From Thermobifida cellulosilytica TB100 (lineage in GTDB: Bacteria > Actinomycetota > Actinomycetes > Streptosporangiales > Streptosporangiaceae), in assembly GCF_001517975.1 (NCBI RefSeq), contig NZ_KQ950180.1, positions 314,615-378,614 of the forward strand: 64,000 nucleotides of DNA. The letters are read 5' to 3'. Below, one piece after another: positions 16,607 to 25,859 of the stretch; position 1 is the first letter of the stretch; each line of letters opens with the position of its first letter. The notes beneath the pieces were generated by a model. That model was given only the letters and a program-made list of their open reading frames with translations. It did not search any database and was not told where the DNA came from. A program made the translations under genes and the position numbers.

Positions 16607-17437
16607 GTGGACCGTTCGCCGTGGATCTGCCTGACCTGCGGGGGCCACTACCCCGCCGCCGAGGAGCCGCCCGCCTCCTGCCGGTTCTGCACGGACGAAC
16701 GCCAGTGGGTGCCGCCGACCGGCCAGCGGTGGGCGACCCTGGCAGGGCTGGCCGCGGACGGGTATGCGACCGAGGTCCGCGAGGTGGAGCCCGGCCTGCT
16801 CGGCGTCGGGGTGCGCCGGCACATCGGCGTCGGCCAGCGCGGCCTGCTGGTGTGCACGAGCGGCGGCAACCTGCTGTGGGACCCGCCCGCCTTCCTCGAC
16901 GAGGAGGCGGTCCGGGCGGTGCGGGACGCGGGCGGGCTGCGGGCCGTCACCGCCAGCCACCCGCACATGTACGGGGCGATCGTCGACTGGAGTGACGCCT
17001 TCGACGCCGAGATCCTGCTGCCCGAGGTGGACGCGCACTGGCTCCAGCGGCCGTCGTCGGCCGTGCGCACCTGGTCGGGCACGCTGCCGGTGCTGCCCGG
17101 CGTGACGCTGGTGCAGTGCGGCGGGCACTTCCCCGGCAGCGCGGCCCTGCACTGGGCCGACGGCGCGGACGGCGCGGGGGCGCTGCTGGTCGGCGACACG
17201 GTCATGGTCACCCCGGGCGAGGACCGCATCACCTTCATGTGGAGTGCGCCGAACCGGCTGCCGCTGCCGGAGCGCTGGGTGCGCGGCATCGTGGCGGCGC
17301 TGCGCCCCTACTGGTTCGACCGGATCTACGGCGGCTGGTGGCTGCCGGTGCTGCGCCGCGACGCCAAACGGGTCCTGGAGGTCTGCGCCGACCGGTACAT
17401 CCAGTTCCTGCGCGGCGAGGTGGACCTGGACGGGTGA
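16607..17437 (+). CDS. MBL-fold protein with N-terminal zinc knuckle
   Basis: This 276-residue protein has four cysteines, C8/C11 and C25/C28, in a rubredoxin- or zinc-ribbon-like arrangement, followed by a metallo-beta-lactamase-type core. The metal motif is degenerate: SHPHMYG replaces HxHxDH, while the later GGHFPGS and LLVGDTVMV elements are recognisable. A hydrolytic role is therefore doubtful. The GTG at 16607 is preceded by a run of Gs that may act as a ribosome-binding site. Similar proteins are common in actinomycetes without a known substrate. Confidence 0.8.
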   Translation: MDRSPWICLTCGGHYPAAEEPPASCRFCTDERQWVPPTGQRWATLAGLAADGYATEVREVEPGLLGVGVRRHIGVGQRGLLVCTSGGNLLWDPPAFLDEEAVRAVRDAGGLRAVTASHPHMYGAIVDWSDAFDAEILLPEVDAHWLQRPSSAVRTWSGTLPVLPGVTLVQCGGHFPGSAALHWADGADGAGALLVGDTVMVTPGEDRITFMWSAPNRLPLPERWVRGIVAALRPYWFDRIYGGWWLPVLRRDAKRVLEVCADRYIQFLRGEVDLDG

Positions 17438-17438
17438 G

Positions 17439-17454
17439 CCCGCCGCGGGGCGGG
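17439..17454. terminator. short GC-rich hairpin after the MBL gene
   Basis: CCCGCC and GGCGGG pair over a 4-base loop immediately after the stop codon; the convergent phosphoribosyltransferase gene ends 158 bp away. Confidence 0.4.
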
Positions 17455-17611
17455 TGTACTTCGGCTTCCGGGCGTGTGCTCGGCGAGAGGGAGTCGGCAG
17501 TGCTCCGAGAAGGACAGCCGGTCAGCGCCCTCCGGAGTCATGGAGATTCGTCGTCTCCCGTGGTGGCGCGGGCTCTGCGGATACGGTGGAGACCGCCTCC
17601 GGGCAGCGGTC

Positions 17612-18388
17612 TCACCCAGCAGCGTCTTCCTCGTGGACAGCACAGGTGGCCCGGTCGAACGGGCTGCTGGTGATGCGCTTGACCAGCGGTTGCGCTGGCG
17701 CGAAGCCCGGTTCGAGCTGCCGGGCGAGCACGACCGTGACGACCTTGCGCGCCCCGGCCCGTTTGAGCCGGTGCGCCGCTGACTGCGCCCTCGCGCCGCT
17801 CACCCACGTGTCGTCGATGAGCAGGACGTCCGTCTGCGGCTTGGGGTCTGGAATCCTGTCGAGGAGAAACCAGTCCTGGTTGAACTCCCGTGATTCGGCC
17901 GAGATGTCGGTGTTGACGCCGAGGTCGATCCTTCGGAGGCTCTGGACAGTCGGGGTGAGCAGGGCCTGCAACGGATGGATCTGGTCGGGTTTCTTAGTGC
18001 TGGGCACAAAAGCCACATGGGTGAAGGACGCTACTCCTGCCGCGTTCTTGACGCAGCGGATGTGTCGCATGCAGAAGTCCCGGAACAGCACGGTCAGGTT
18101 CTTGCGTGCCGCTTCGCTTGCCGGGGTCTTCTTGTACATCCTCAGGTCACGGCTGTGCTGCCCTTCACTCCCGTTGCGGTAGGTGATCGGGACGACCAGG
18201 TCGGCGAGGAGGCCGCCCGCCCTGTCCCGGGTTTTCTGGCACTGGTAGCAGAGCTGGTACCGCGGACTGGTGGTTGCGCCGAAGCAGGTCCGGCAGACGC
18301 CTTCACCGTGGCGGGGCCCGGCGTGCAGGTAGTTGACCTGGACGTCCACCCGGCTGTCTATCGGGTGGCGGCGCACCTCACCAGCCAA
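17612..18388 (-). CDS. phosphoribosyltransferase-like defence protein (PPRT)
   Basis: This protein of about 258 residues has a zinc-finger-like N-terminus (C32/C35 and C47/C50) and a C-terminal type I phosphoribosyltransferase core. The PRPP-binding motif is VLLIDDTWVSGAR (residues 188-200), the usual two acidic residues plus G-T/S loop. The layout resembles ComF proteins. Pairing with DprA (11-bp overlap here) is the composition of the DprA-PPRT antiphage system (Rousset et al. 2022, as I recall). The start is TTG at 18388 overlapping the dprA stop, or GTG at 18376. The nucleotide or base it acts on is unknown. The last gene of a two-gene operon under a putative LexA box. Confidence 0.75.
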   Translation of the reverse strand: MAGEVRRHPIDSRVDVQVNYLHAGPRHGEGVCRTCFGATTSPRYQLCYQCQKTRDRAGGLLADLVVPITYRNGSEGQHSRDLRMYKKTPASEAARKNLTVLFRDFCMRHIRCVKNAAGVASFTHVAFVPSTKKPDQIHPLQALLTPTVQSLRRIDLGVNTDISAESREFNQDWFLLDRIPDPKPQTDVLLIDDTWVSGARAQSAAHRLKRAGARKVVTVVLARQLEPGFAPAQPLVKRITSSPFDRATCAVHEEDAAG

Positions 18389-19346
18389 GTTCCACCGTTT
18401 CCAGCGAATCGACCAGTTCGTCGGCGGTCATGGCGGACTCTGCGAGGATGTCGTCCACGATGTCCATGAGGTCCGCCATCCCCGCCACGACGTACACCCC
18501 GGGGCGTTGGGCGTAGTCGCGTGCCCACTGGTTGGCCAGGAGCTCCCGCGGGAAGACCACCGGACGTCCGTGTTTGAGGGCAAACCGTGCCTGGATGCGC
18601 GCACCGCTGTGCTCCCCGGCCTCGACGACGACGGTGGCGGCGGCGTAGCCGCTCATCACCGCGTTGCGCATCGGGAAGCTGTGCCGGGTGGGCGGCGCGT
18701 CGGGCAGGAACTGGCTGAGCACCATCCCCCGCTCGGCGATCTCGTCCTGGAGCCTCCGGTTCTCCCGGGGATAGCAGCGGTTGATCCCGGTGCCGATGAC
18801 GGCCACGGTCCGTCCGCCCCGTCGCAGCGCCGCGGTGTGCGCGGCCGTGTCGATTCCGGCCGCGAGCCCACTGACGACCGTCACTCCCCTGTCCACGAGC
18901 ACTTCGGCGATGTTGCTCGCGATCTCCCGTCCGCGCGGGGACGCCCTGCGCGCACCGACGACGGCGATGGCGCGCCGGTCGTCGACCCTCTCCCCTCTGG
19001 TGAACACCACCGGGGGCATTTCGTGGATCTCGCGGAGCGCGGCGGGGTAGTCGTCCTCCCAGAAGGCCCGCACGGCGACGCCTCGGGACTCGCACTGCTC
19101 CAGAAGGGCACGGGCTCGGGCCAGCGCGCGCTCGACCGGGGAATCCGCGACGTCGAAGAGGGCGTCCCGGGAGCCGAACGTTCTCTCCAGGACCGTCCAG
19201 ACACTGTCGGTGTCGAGAATGTCCTCGACAATCCTCGACCATCCGCCGCTCTTGCCCAGCAGGAGGGCGAGCAGGGCAGCCCGTTCCTCGTCCCGCCGCA
19301 CGGCTTCCAGGGTAGAGCGTTCCCGCCGAGCAGCAAATCCCGACAC
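18378..19346 (-). CDS. DprA/Smf-family protein of a DprA-PPRT pair
   Basis: This 322-residue DprA-type Rossmann-fold protein has visible hallmarks VVSGLAAGIDTAAH, GTGINRCYPRENRRL, LSQFLPDAP and RNAVMSGYAAATVVVEA. DprA proteins bind single-stranded DNA and load RecA; here the partner gene and setting point to defence rather than transformation. I place the start at the GTG at 19346, which has an AAGGAGG ribosome-binding site; an ATG at 19385 is in frame but has none. The middle of the gene (18432-18893) is repeated perfectly at 26347-26808. A 16-bp LexA-like palindrome lies 45 bp upstream. Confidence 0.85.
   Translation of the reverse strand: MSGFAARRERSTLEAVRRDEERAALLALLLGKSGGWSRIVEDILDTDSVWTVLERTFGSRDALFDVADSPVERALARARALLEQCESRGVAVRAFWEDDYPAALREIHEMPPVVFTRGERVDDRRAIAVVGARRASPRGREIASNIAEVLVDRGVTVVSGLAAGIDTAAHTAALRRGGRTVAVIGTGINRCYPRENRRLQDEIAERGMVLSQFLPDAPPTRHSFPMRNAVMSGYAAATVVVEAGEHSGARIQARFALKHGRPVVFPRELLANQWARDYAQRPGVYVVAGMADLMDIVDDILAESAMTADELVDSLETVELGW
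18432..18893. repeat. direct repeat, copy 1 (inside intact dprA)
   Basis: 462 bp, identical by eye to 26347-26808 in the same orientation. The copies begin at the shared GGCGGACTCTGCG and end at CCCCTGTC, with unrelated sequence outside. The two copies are offset by 7915 bp and enclose the dprA 5' part and the Shango-like operon. Confidence 0.95.
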
Positions 19347-19390
19347 CTGGGCTCCCTCCTTCCCAGCCTGCTCTGATCCCACCATTTTCC

Positions 19391-19406
19391 TAGAACATAT
19401 GTTCTA
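19391..19406. promoter_or_regulatory. LexA-like SOS box upstream of dprA
   Basis: TAGAACATATGTTCTA is a perfect 16-bp palindrome containing GAAC-N4-GTTC, the core of Gram-positive and actinobacterial LexA sites. The central ATAT fits the RNRY pattern; the flanks are A/T instead of C/G. It sits 45 bp upstream of the preferred GTG. Confidence 0.65.
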
Positions 19407-19605
19407 ACATATGGCGGATACCGCTTGGAATGGACCGCAGAGTCAGAAGACTGTTTCTCCCGGAGGGGGAACAGATCACCGACAGCGGTGGCCTTCACAG
19501 GTCGCCGCTCCGCTTCTACGAGGCGCCCCGGGTCGGGAAGCCAGGTACAGCGGCGCAACCGTTATCGCCACGGCAGCGCCCGGGAAGCCGACCGCAAGCC
19601 GCTCA

Positions 19606-21819
19606 TCACCCTCCCGATACGGCCGCGCCCTCCGCGGCCATGGCGCGCACCACCTCCCAGGCGGACTCCAGGTCCAGAGCACGCGCCGCATAGGAGCGCA
19701 CGAGGAGCTCGTCGTCCAGGTACCGGTCGTGTTTGTCGACGGCTTTGTCCACGGCCTGGGCGGCGAGCTCCCACGGCTCCGGCGGCTTGCCCGCCGCGAG
19801 TTCCCGGACCGTCCGCCACAGGTCCTGCGGACGGGTGTCCGACACCGTCAGCGCAGCGCCGTCGTCGCCGACGGTCAGACCGCACCGTCTGAGCAGAAGG
19901 GCGAGGGTGTTCATCACCCGGTCGCCGCGCCACGGGAACACCAGGAGGTCGCTCCCCCAGGCGTACACGGTCCTGTCGGCCAGTCCCATCCGGTGGAAGT
20001 GCCCGCGGCCTTCGGCGAGGAGGTCCTGCGCGGTGGCGTCCAGGTACCTGGGCACGTCCCGGCCGGTGTACAGGCGCCGCATCCGGGCCCGCACCCCGTC
20101 CGACACGTCCGTGTCGGCCCCGGTGAACACGGGCGGCCGTCCTCCGCCTCCCGGTCGCAGGACGACCACCTTCTGCCGGGGGTCGACCTCGACGACCTGC
20201 CACCGGCGCCCTCCGAAGACCAGCAGACTCCCCGGGCCGACATGGTTGTCGACCGGCATGCTGCCCAGGGTCTGCGCGCCGTTCACGAGGCGGTACTCGT
20301 CGACCGTGGTGAACGCGGCGTAGAAGTCGTGCCGGTTGAGCAGTTCCTCCCCTGCCTCTCCCGGGAGCAGCAGGCCGTCCTCCTCCTGGACGAGCAGGTC
20401 GTGGCGGGCCATTGATCGGAGGAGCCGGGCGAACGCGGAGGCGTCCACCCGGTGGAAGGGGCCGCTGCCGCACAGCGTGTCGTACAACTCCCGCGCGCGG
20501 GCGCCGCCCCGCTGCGCGATCACGGAGAGGACCTGTTGGATCAGGGTGGACAGGTGCAGCCGCCCGGTGTCCGGCGGCTCGTACCAGCGTTCCAGCAGCA
20601 GGTCGACCATGGCGACCGTCTGGAACAACCCGGTCCGGAGCATGTCCCCGGGAGGGGTCTCCGGGGTGTTCTCCCGTTCGGCGACGTAGACGCGCAGGGT
20701 TGCGGGTCGGCCGCGCCGCCCCGAGCGGCCGAGCCGCTGCCGCAGTCCGGCGACCGAATCAGGGGCCCCGAGCTGCGCCACGGTGTCGACCAGGCCGATG
20801 TCGATCCCCATCTCCAGGGTGGCGGTACACACGGCCGTGGCGGGGCGGGTGCCGTCCTTGAGGCGTGCCTCCGCTTCCTCCCGCAGCTCCTTGGAGAGGC
20901 TGCCGTGGTGGGGCAGGAACTCGTCGGGCAGCCCGTGCCGCCGGGAGCGCCGGGCCAGCCGGTCGGTGTACTCCTCCACCGCCGCACGCGTGTTGGCGAA
21001 GACGAGGTTGTGGCCGCCCCGCAGGGCCGCCCACAGGTCGTCGGCGATCGACTCCGCCGCGGGCCTGCCCGGCCCTCCCCCGTCGTCGCCCGGGGCCTGC
21101 CGGTCGAGGTAGCCCCGGACCGCGAGCCTGACCCGCTGGCCCGCGTCCTTGCCCACGATGACCCGCACCCGGTCCCGCTCGCCCGGCCGGAGGAAGTCGG
21201 CCGCCGCGGAGAAGTCGCCCAGCGTCGCGGACAGGCCGATCCGCGGCACCCTGCGGCGGCGCAGCAGCTCAACCCTGTGGAGCAGCGACTGCATCTGGGC
21301 GCCGCGCTCGGTGCCCATCAGGGCGTGCAGCTCGTCGACGACGACGTAGTCCAGCCCGGCGAACACCCGGGCGGCGGCGTGCCCCCGGCGAACGAACAGG
21401 GCTTCCAGGGACTCCGGGGTGATCAGCAGGATCCCGTCCGGGGTGCGCAGGACGGCCTTCTTGTCCGCCTCGGCCACGTCGCCGTGCCAGCGGTGCACGG
21501 GCACGTCGATGTGGCGACAGAGGTCGGTGAGCCGCGCGTACTGGTCGTTGATCAGCGCTTTGAGCGGGCTGACGTACAGGGCGCGGATCCCGTGTCCGCC
21601 GCTCCGCTCAGCCAGGGCGGAGCAGACCGGCAGGAAGGCCGCCTCCGTCTTGCCGCTGGCGGTCGCGGCGACGAGGATCACGTCGGAGCGCTCGTCCAGC
21701 ACCGGGCCGATGGCCCGCTCCTGGATGTCGCGCAGCCCGGTCCAGCCCTGTTCCCAGAGCCAACGCTGGACACCGCGGTGGAGCCGCCGGTAGCCCGGGA
21801 CGGTGCCGCTGGCCGCCAT
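19606..21819 (-). CDS. sngC: Lhr-type DEAD/DEAH helicase, Shango-like SngC
   Basis: This 737-residue superfamily 2 helicase has motif I ATASGKT (residues 52-58), motif II DELH (162-165), SATLGDF as motif III, and motif VI QRLGRSGRRGR. An Lhr-type winged-helix and beta region follows the helicase core. It is the size of BrxHI/Lhr-like helicases. The ATG at 21819 follows the upstream stop by one base; there is no separate ribosome-binding site, so it is translationally coupled. Last gene of an operon whose order (TerB-domain protein, ATPase, helicase) equals sngABC of the Shango antiphage system as I recall it. Confidence 0.85.
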   Translation of the reverse strand: MAASGTVPGYRRLHRGVQRWLWEQGWTGLRDIQERAIGPVLDERSDVILVAATASGKTEAAFLPVCSALAERSGGHGIRALYVSPLKALINDQYARLTDLCRHIDVPVHRWHGDVAEADKKAVLRTPDGILLITPESLEALFVRRGHAAARVFAGLDYVVVDELHALMGTERGAQMQSLLHRVELLRRRRVPRIGLSATLGDFSAAADFLRPGERDRVRVIVGKDAGQRVRLAVRGYLDRQAPGDDGGGPGRPAAESIADDLWAALRGGHNLVFANTRAAVEEYTDRLARRSRRHGLPDEFLPHHGSLSKELREEAEARLKDGTRPATAVCTATLEMGIDIGLVDTVAQLGAPDSVAGLRQRLGRSGRRGRPATLRVYVAERENTPETPPGDMLRTGLFQTVAMVDLLLERWYEPPDTGRLHLSTLIQQVLSVIAQRGGARARELYDTLCGSGPFHRVDASAFARLLRSMARHDLLVQEEDGLLLPGEAGEELLNRHDFYAAFTTVDEYRLVNGAQTLGSMPVDNHVGPGSLLVFGGRRWQVVEVDPRQKVVVLRPGGGGRPPVFTGADTDVSDGVRARMRRLYTGRDVPRYLDATAQDLLAEGRGHFHRMGLADRTVYAWGSDLLVFPWRGDRVMNTLALLLRRCGLTVGDDGAALTVSDTRPQDLWRTVRELAAGKPPEPWELAAQAVDKAVDKHDRYLDDELLVRSYAARALDLESAWEVVRAMAAEGAAVSGG

Positions 21820-21820
21820 G

Positions 21821-23197
21821 TCAGAGCCGGAAGTCGACGAGGTCGTCACCGCCGCTGCCCCGAGGCGACCGTCCGGGGGACGGGGCCGCCTCCCCGCCGT
21901 CTCCACTGTCGTAGGGCTCCGGTGCGGTCTCGGGGGCGATGTCGAGTCGGCCGAGCAGTGTCCTCCAGTCCGCGCCGGGGTTCTGTTCCAGCACCGCCAG
22001 CAGGTCGAGGAACTTCTTGATGGTGGTGCGCGGGGTGCGGAAGTACGCCTCGCCGATGCGTTGCGCGCAGTGGTCCATGAAGGCGGTGAGGGCCTCGTCG
22101 GGAAGCAGGTAGCGTTCCGGGTCTCCGTAGGCGTGGACGTGGCGCAGCTTGGTGAGGAGGACGTAGAAGTCCTCCTGGGAGAGGTTCTCCAGCCGCAGCA
22201 CGGGACCGGAGTGGTCGACCAGCCCGGAGTCGGCGTCGGCGTAGGCGTTCTCCTCCAGCCGCGACTGCAGGGCGGTGTAGGAGTAGAGGCCCCGCCGCGG
22301 GTCGGTGAGGAACTCGGGGGTCCCGCCGAAGAGGAAGCCCAGGTGCGTGGCGGTCCCCTGGAAGCTGTCGTTGAGGATGCGCAGGATCTGCTCGTAGTTG
22401 GCGTTACGCGACTGCGTGTGGGTGATCTTGTACAGGTTGACCATCTCGTCCAGGCAGACCAGCAGCCCGCCGAAGCCCGCCATGGTCACGAATCTGGCCA
22501 GCAGTTTGAGGTGGTCGTAGAAGGACGCGTCGTCGATGATCGTCCGCACGCCCAGGGCCTGCCGGGCCTCGGTACGGGTACCGTACCCGGCGCGCAGCCA
22601 GCGCACCGCGTTGCTCTTGAGCTGCTCGTCGCCGGTGTCGTGGCCGCGCCAGTAGGCGGCGACCACCTCGGCGAAGTCGTAGCCGCCGGTGAGTTCGCCG
22701 AGCTGGTCGAGGCGGGAGCGGATCACCTGTTCGACGTCGACGCCCTCGTCCCTGGCCTGGGTGAGGGCCTGGGAGACGAACCGCTCCACCACGCTCGCGA
22801 GGGCTCCTCCTTCGGGTTTGGCGCGGGTGGCCATGTTGGTCATGAGCTCGGCGTAGAGGCTGCGGGCCTGTCCGCCCGTGGACTGCAGCCGCCGGTCCGG
22901 GGAGAGGTCGGCGTGCACGGTGACCAGGCGCTTCTCCAGGGCGATCGACCGGACCAGGTGGAGGAAGAAGGTCTTGCCCGAGCCGTAGCGGCCGATGACG
23001 AACCTGCTGCCCGCTCCCCCGCCGGCGATCCGGTTGATGTCGTCGATGAGGGCCTTGATCTCCTCGACCCGCCCCACCTGGATGAGGTGCTGTCCGCGGC
23101 GGGGCACCATGCCCGCGCGCAGGGACTGGACGACCGCGTCGCGTTCTCGCGGGCGGATGGCCCCCCGGTGTGTGGTGCGGTGGTGCGCTTCACTCAT
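21821..23197 (-). CDS. sngB: BrxD/DUF2791-type ATPase, Shango-like SngB
   Basis: This 458-residue P-loop ATPase has Walker A GRYGSGKT (69-76) and Walker B LLVCLDEM (245-252). The opening RPRERDAVVQSLRAGMVP and the segment LRLENLSQEDFYVLL are characteristic of BrxD-like (DUF2791) ATPases of BREX type 2 and Shango loci. The C-terminal 40 residues are Gly/Pro/acidic and probably disordered. The start codon overlaps the upstream stop by 8 bp, indicating coupled translation. The protein probably forms a complex with the neighbouring helicase. Confidence 0.88.
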   Translation of the reverse strand: MSEAHHRTTHRGAIRPRERDAVVQSLRAGMVPRRGQHLIQVGRVEEIKALIDDINRIAGGGAGSRFVIGRYGSGKTFFLHLVRSIALEKRLVTVHADLSPDRRLQSTGGQARSLYAELMTNMATRAKPEGGALASVVERFVSQALTQARDEGVDVEQVIRSRLDQLGELTGGYDFAEVVAAYWRGHDTGDEQLKSNAVRWLRAGYGTRTEARQALGVRTIIDDASFYDHLKLLARFVTMAGFGGLLVCLDEMVNLYKITHTQSRNANYEQILRILNDSFQGTATHLGFLFGGTPEFLTDPRRGLYSYTALQSRLEENAYADADSGLVDHSGPVLRLENLSQEDFYVLLTKLRHVHAYGDPERYLLPDEALTAFMDHCAQRIGEAYFRTPRTTIKKFLDLLAVLEQNPGADWRTLLGRLDIAPETAPEPYDSGDGGEAAPSPGRSPRGSGGDDLVDFRL

Positions 23198-25859
23198 CCA
23201 ACAGCTCCTGCAGCACGTCGGTGTCGATGTCCATCGGGTCGTCGCCGTCGATGACCGGGTTTCCGGTGACGTCGAGCGCGAGTTCGTTGAGGGTGTCGAC
23301 CGCGCCGTCGGGCATCAGCCCGTGGCGGGCGGCGAGCGCGTGGAAGTCACTTCGCGGCCACGTCGACCGTTCGGCGAGGGAGCGGAGCAGCGCGGAGTGC
23401 GCCGCGTCCAGGCCCGCGACCGTCGGCGGCGCGTTCTGCGGGGCGGGGGGCCGCCCGTTCTGCTGCGGGGCCGCCGGTGCGGCGGGCGCCTGCCGGGCAG
23501 GGGTGTCCGGCGGCGTGTCCTCGTCGGTGAACACGGCGCTGAGCAGGGCGGCCACTTCTTCGCTCTCGCGCAGCTTCGCTGCGACGGCGGCTTGGTCCAG
23601 GCCGATGCCCGCCGTCGGTTTCCGGCCCGTCGTCGCGGTGCTTCCGGGCGGCCGCCCCAGCGTGTGCGTGGGGCGCAGCCGCTGGTGGACGCGGTCGGGG
23701 TCGAGTCCCAGCAGCTCGTAGATCCTGCTGAGCGTCTTCACCTCCCGCGGGGAGGTGACCCCGTCGGCGGTGGCGACGGTGACGAGGAAGTCGCCGATGG
23801 AGGTGCGTTGGGCCCGGGTCAGGGCCTCCAGCCGCTGTCGGATGCCGGCGAGTTTGGCCCCCGACTCGACCGCCCACGTCAGGTGGGCGTTCAGGCGGGT
23901 CTGTTCCGCCTCGGTGAGGTGGAGCGCCGTCTGCAGGTGGCGGACCAGGTGGCGCTGCTCGTCCGCGTGGAACTCCCCGTCGGCGATCGCGACCGCCGCG
24001 GCCAGGTGCACCAGGACCGCGGTCGCCGTGTAGGCGGGGGACGGGGCGTCGGAAGCGGCTTCGCCCGTGGGGAACAGGACCGCGGGGCCGGGTTTCAGCG
24101 CGGGGCCGCCCCAGCGCACGTCGGGTTCCACGCCGATCCCGTGGCGGGCCAGGAACCCGGTGAGGGCGGTCGCTTCCCGCTTGGTCATCTTGTTCGGGGC
24201 GGCGGTGGGCCAGCGCGCGATGAGTTCGGCGGCGTTGACGACAGCCGGGGCGTCTCCCGTGAGCCGGCCCCGGACCCAGTCGAGGAACGCGCCGACCTCG
24301 CCATCGGAGGTGTCGACCAGTTCGGCGGGGAGCAGCGCCGCCGCAGCCAGGGTCCCCGCGCTCTCCGGGTGGCGGCCCAGCCAGCGGCTGTAGGGTTCCA
24401 GTTCGGCCGTGACCTGGTCGACCAGTTCGGCGAGCTTGCGGGTGGGGGCGGCCTGTTCCACGACGTCGGGCACGTCGAGGCCGGTGACGTCGACCGTCGT
24501 CCCCAGGAAGCCCTCGCTGGCGGGCCGGTAGTGCCAGTGCAGCCGGGTCTTCCCCGGGCGCACAGCCAGGCCCCGGGGGTGGCGTTCGGCGAACCGGAGG
24601 CGGAACAGGCTCTGGAACTCGTCGGGACAGCGCTGCTGCGGTGTCCTGGGGTGGATCTGCGGGTGGTACCAGGCCCAGGAGAGCGCCCAGTCGGCGGGGA
24701 CCCGGCGGCCTTCCTGTGCCATCCGGCCGAGGGCGAGGCGCAGCCGGAACGGGGTCGGCCACCGCTCCCCGCCGTAGGGCGGCGGAGTCCGTTCCGCCTC
24801 CTCGTCCTCTGTCAGGATGTCGAGGACGGTCAGGAAGTCGGTGGCGTAGCCGTGGAACGACGAGTTCTCCCCGTAGATCGACAGCAGCCGGAGCACTTCC
24901 GCGCGGATTCCCGGAAGCTCTCCGCGCAGGTGCTTCTGCGCGCCGATGTCGCAGAGCACGCGCCGTTCCAGACCGTAGAAGAAGAGGAAGACGTATCCGA
25001 TGGAGGCCCGGGGGTCGCGGCGGCCGCCCGCCAACCAGGAGAGGTAGGCGGCGCGTGCGCTGGGCGTGATGGAGTCGTAGGACGGCCAGTAGTCCATGGT
25101 CCGGCCGGTGCGGTCCGGGCTGTTCCGGTTGACCCGCAGCTGCGGGTTGATCAGCGCGGGTTCCGTGCTGCCGTTGTCGGCCCACAGTTCCCTGCCCACG
25201 TACAGCATCCCGCCGGGGATGTCGTATCCCTGGACGTGCACGGTTTCTCCGGCGGGGATCCACCGGCCGACCTTGGGGACCTGGTCGGTCCGCGGTCGGG
25301 GCGCCGCCTGCTCGGGGGCGGGTTTCGGGCGCGGCGTCGAGGGGGGACGGGAGTGCTGCACGGCAGCAGGACGGGGCGGTTTCGCCGTGGCGGGAGGAGT
25401 TGCGGGCGGTGCCGACGGCCGCGGCCTGTCCGTACCGGTCTCCGCCCGGGACGGGGCCGCGGGTGCGGGGATGTGGGGCAGTCCGTGCCGGGGTCGAGGG
25501 CCCGCGTGGGGGTCGAGGGGCGGCCTCGGTGCGGGAGGCAGGCCGCCGCCGAGCGCCGCCGCGCTGTTCGGAGCCGTGGGCCAGTGCCGGGGAGGCGCCT
25601 GCGGTCCGGTCGGCCCGTGGCCCGGCCGGTTCCTGCCGATGCGGAACGCGAACCACACGGCCGCCCCGCCGACGGCGACGAAGACCGAGCCCACGACCAT
25701 CGTGGCGAAGGCAGCGGCCACGTCTCCGACCAGCAGGCCGCCGAACGCAGCGAGGCACAACACTCCTCCCAGCAACGCGCCCAGCACACCAGGAATCCCG
25801 AGGACGACGATTCCGGCGATGCGTGCCGCTGAAGACCGCGTGTGTCCGCCACCGTGCAT
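23190..25859 (-). CDS. sngA: membrane TerB-domain protein, Shango-like SngA
   Basis: This 889-residue protein has two N-terminal transmembrane segments (about residues 13-67), a long Pro/Ala-rich linker, a TerB-N domain (YDIPGGMLYVGRELW onward, including RVNRNSPDRTGRTMDYWPSY), a central TerB-like helical domain (LAAAVAIADGEFHADEQRH) and a TerB-C segment at the end (MDIDTDVLQELLDE). TerB-N/TerB-C proteins form operons with ATPases and helicases; the trio here matches Shango. Placing a membrane anchor on the first subunit suggests that the complex acts at the membrane, which is inference. ATG at 25859 with an AGGA-type site. GC content equals its neighbours. Confidence 0.85.
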   Translation of the reverse strand: MHGGGHTRSSAARIAGIVVLGIPGVLGALLGGVLCLAAFGGLLVGDVAAAFATMVVGSVFVAVGGAAVWFAFRIGRNRPGHGPTGPQAPPRHWPTAPNSAAALGGGLPPAPRPPLDPHAGPRPRHGLPHIPAPAAPSRAETGTDRPRPSAPPATPPATAKPPRPAAVQHSRPPSTPRPKPAPEQAAPRPRTDQVPKVGRWIPAGETVHVQGYDIPGGMLYVGRELWADNGSTEPALINPQLRVNRNSPDRTGRTMDYWPSYDSITPSARAAYLSWLAGGRRDPRASIGYVFLFFYGLERRVLCDIGAQKHLRGELPGIRAEVLRLLSIYGENSSFHGYATDFLTVLDILTEDEEAERTPPPYGGERWPTPFRLRLALGRMAQEGRRVPADWALSWAWYHPQIHPRTPQQRCPDEFQSLFRLRFAERHPRGLAVRPGKTRLHWHYRPASEGFLGTTVDVTGLDVPDVVEQAAPTRKLAELVDQVTAELEPYSRWLGRHPESAGTLAAAALLPAELVDTSDGEVGAFLDWVRGRLTGDAPAVVNAAELIARWPTAAPNKMTKREATALTGFLARHGIGVEPDVRWGGPALKPGPAVLFPTGEAASDAPSPAYTATAVLVHLAAAVAIADGEFHADEQRHLVRHLQTALHLTEAEQTRLNAHLTWAVESGAKLAGIRQRLEALTRAQRTSIGDFLVTVATADGVTSPREVKTLSRIYELLGLDPDRVHQRLRPTHTLGRPPGSTATTGRKPTAGIGLDQAAVAAKLRESEEVAALLSAVFTDEDTPPDTPARQAPAAPAAPQQNGRPPAPQNAPPTVAGLDAAHSALLRSLAERSTWPRSDFHALAARHGLMPDGAVDTLNELALDVTGNPVIDGDDPMDIDTDVLQELLDE

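Noticed and set aside
19430-19605. Small MerR-like frame between dprA and sngC
   Set aside because: The fragment (for example HRSPLRFYEAPRVG) is too short, has no start signal and ends quickly; probably chance.
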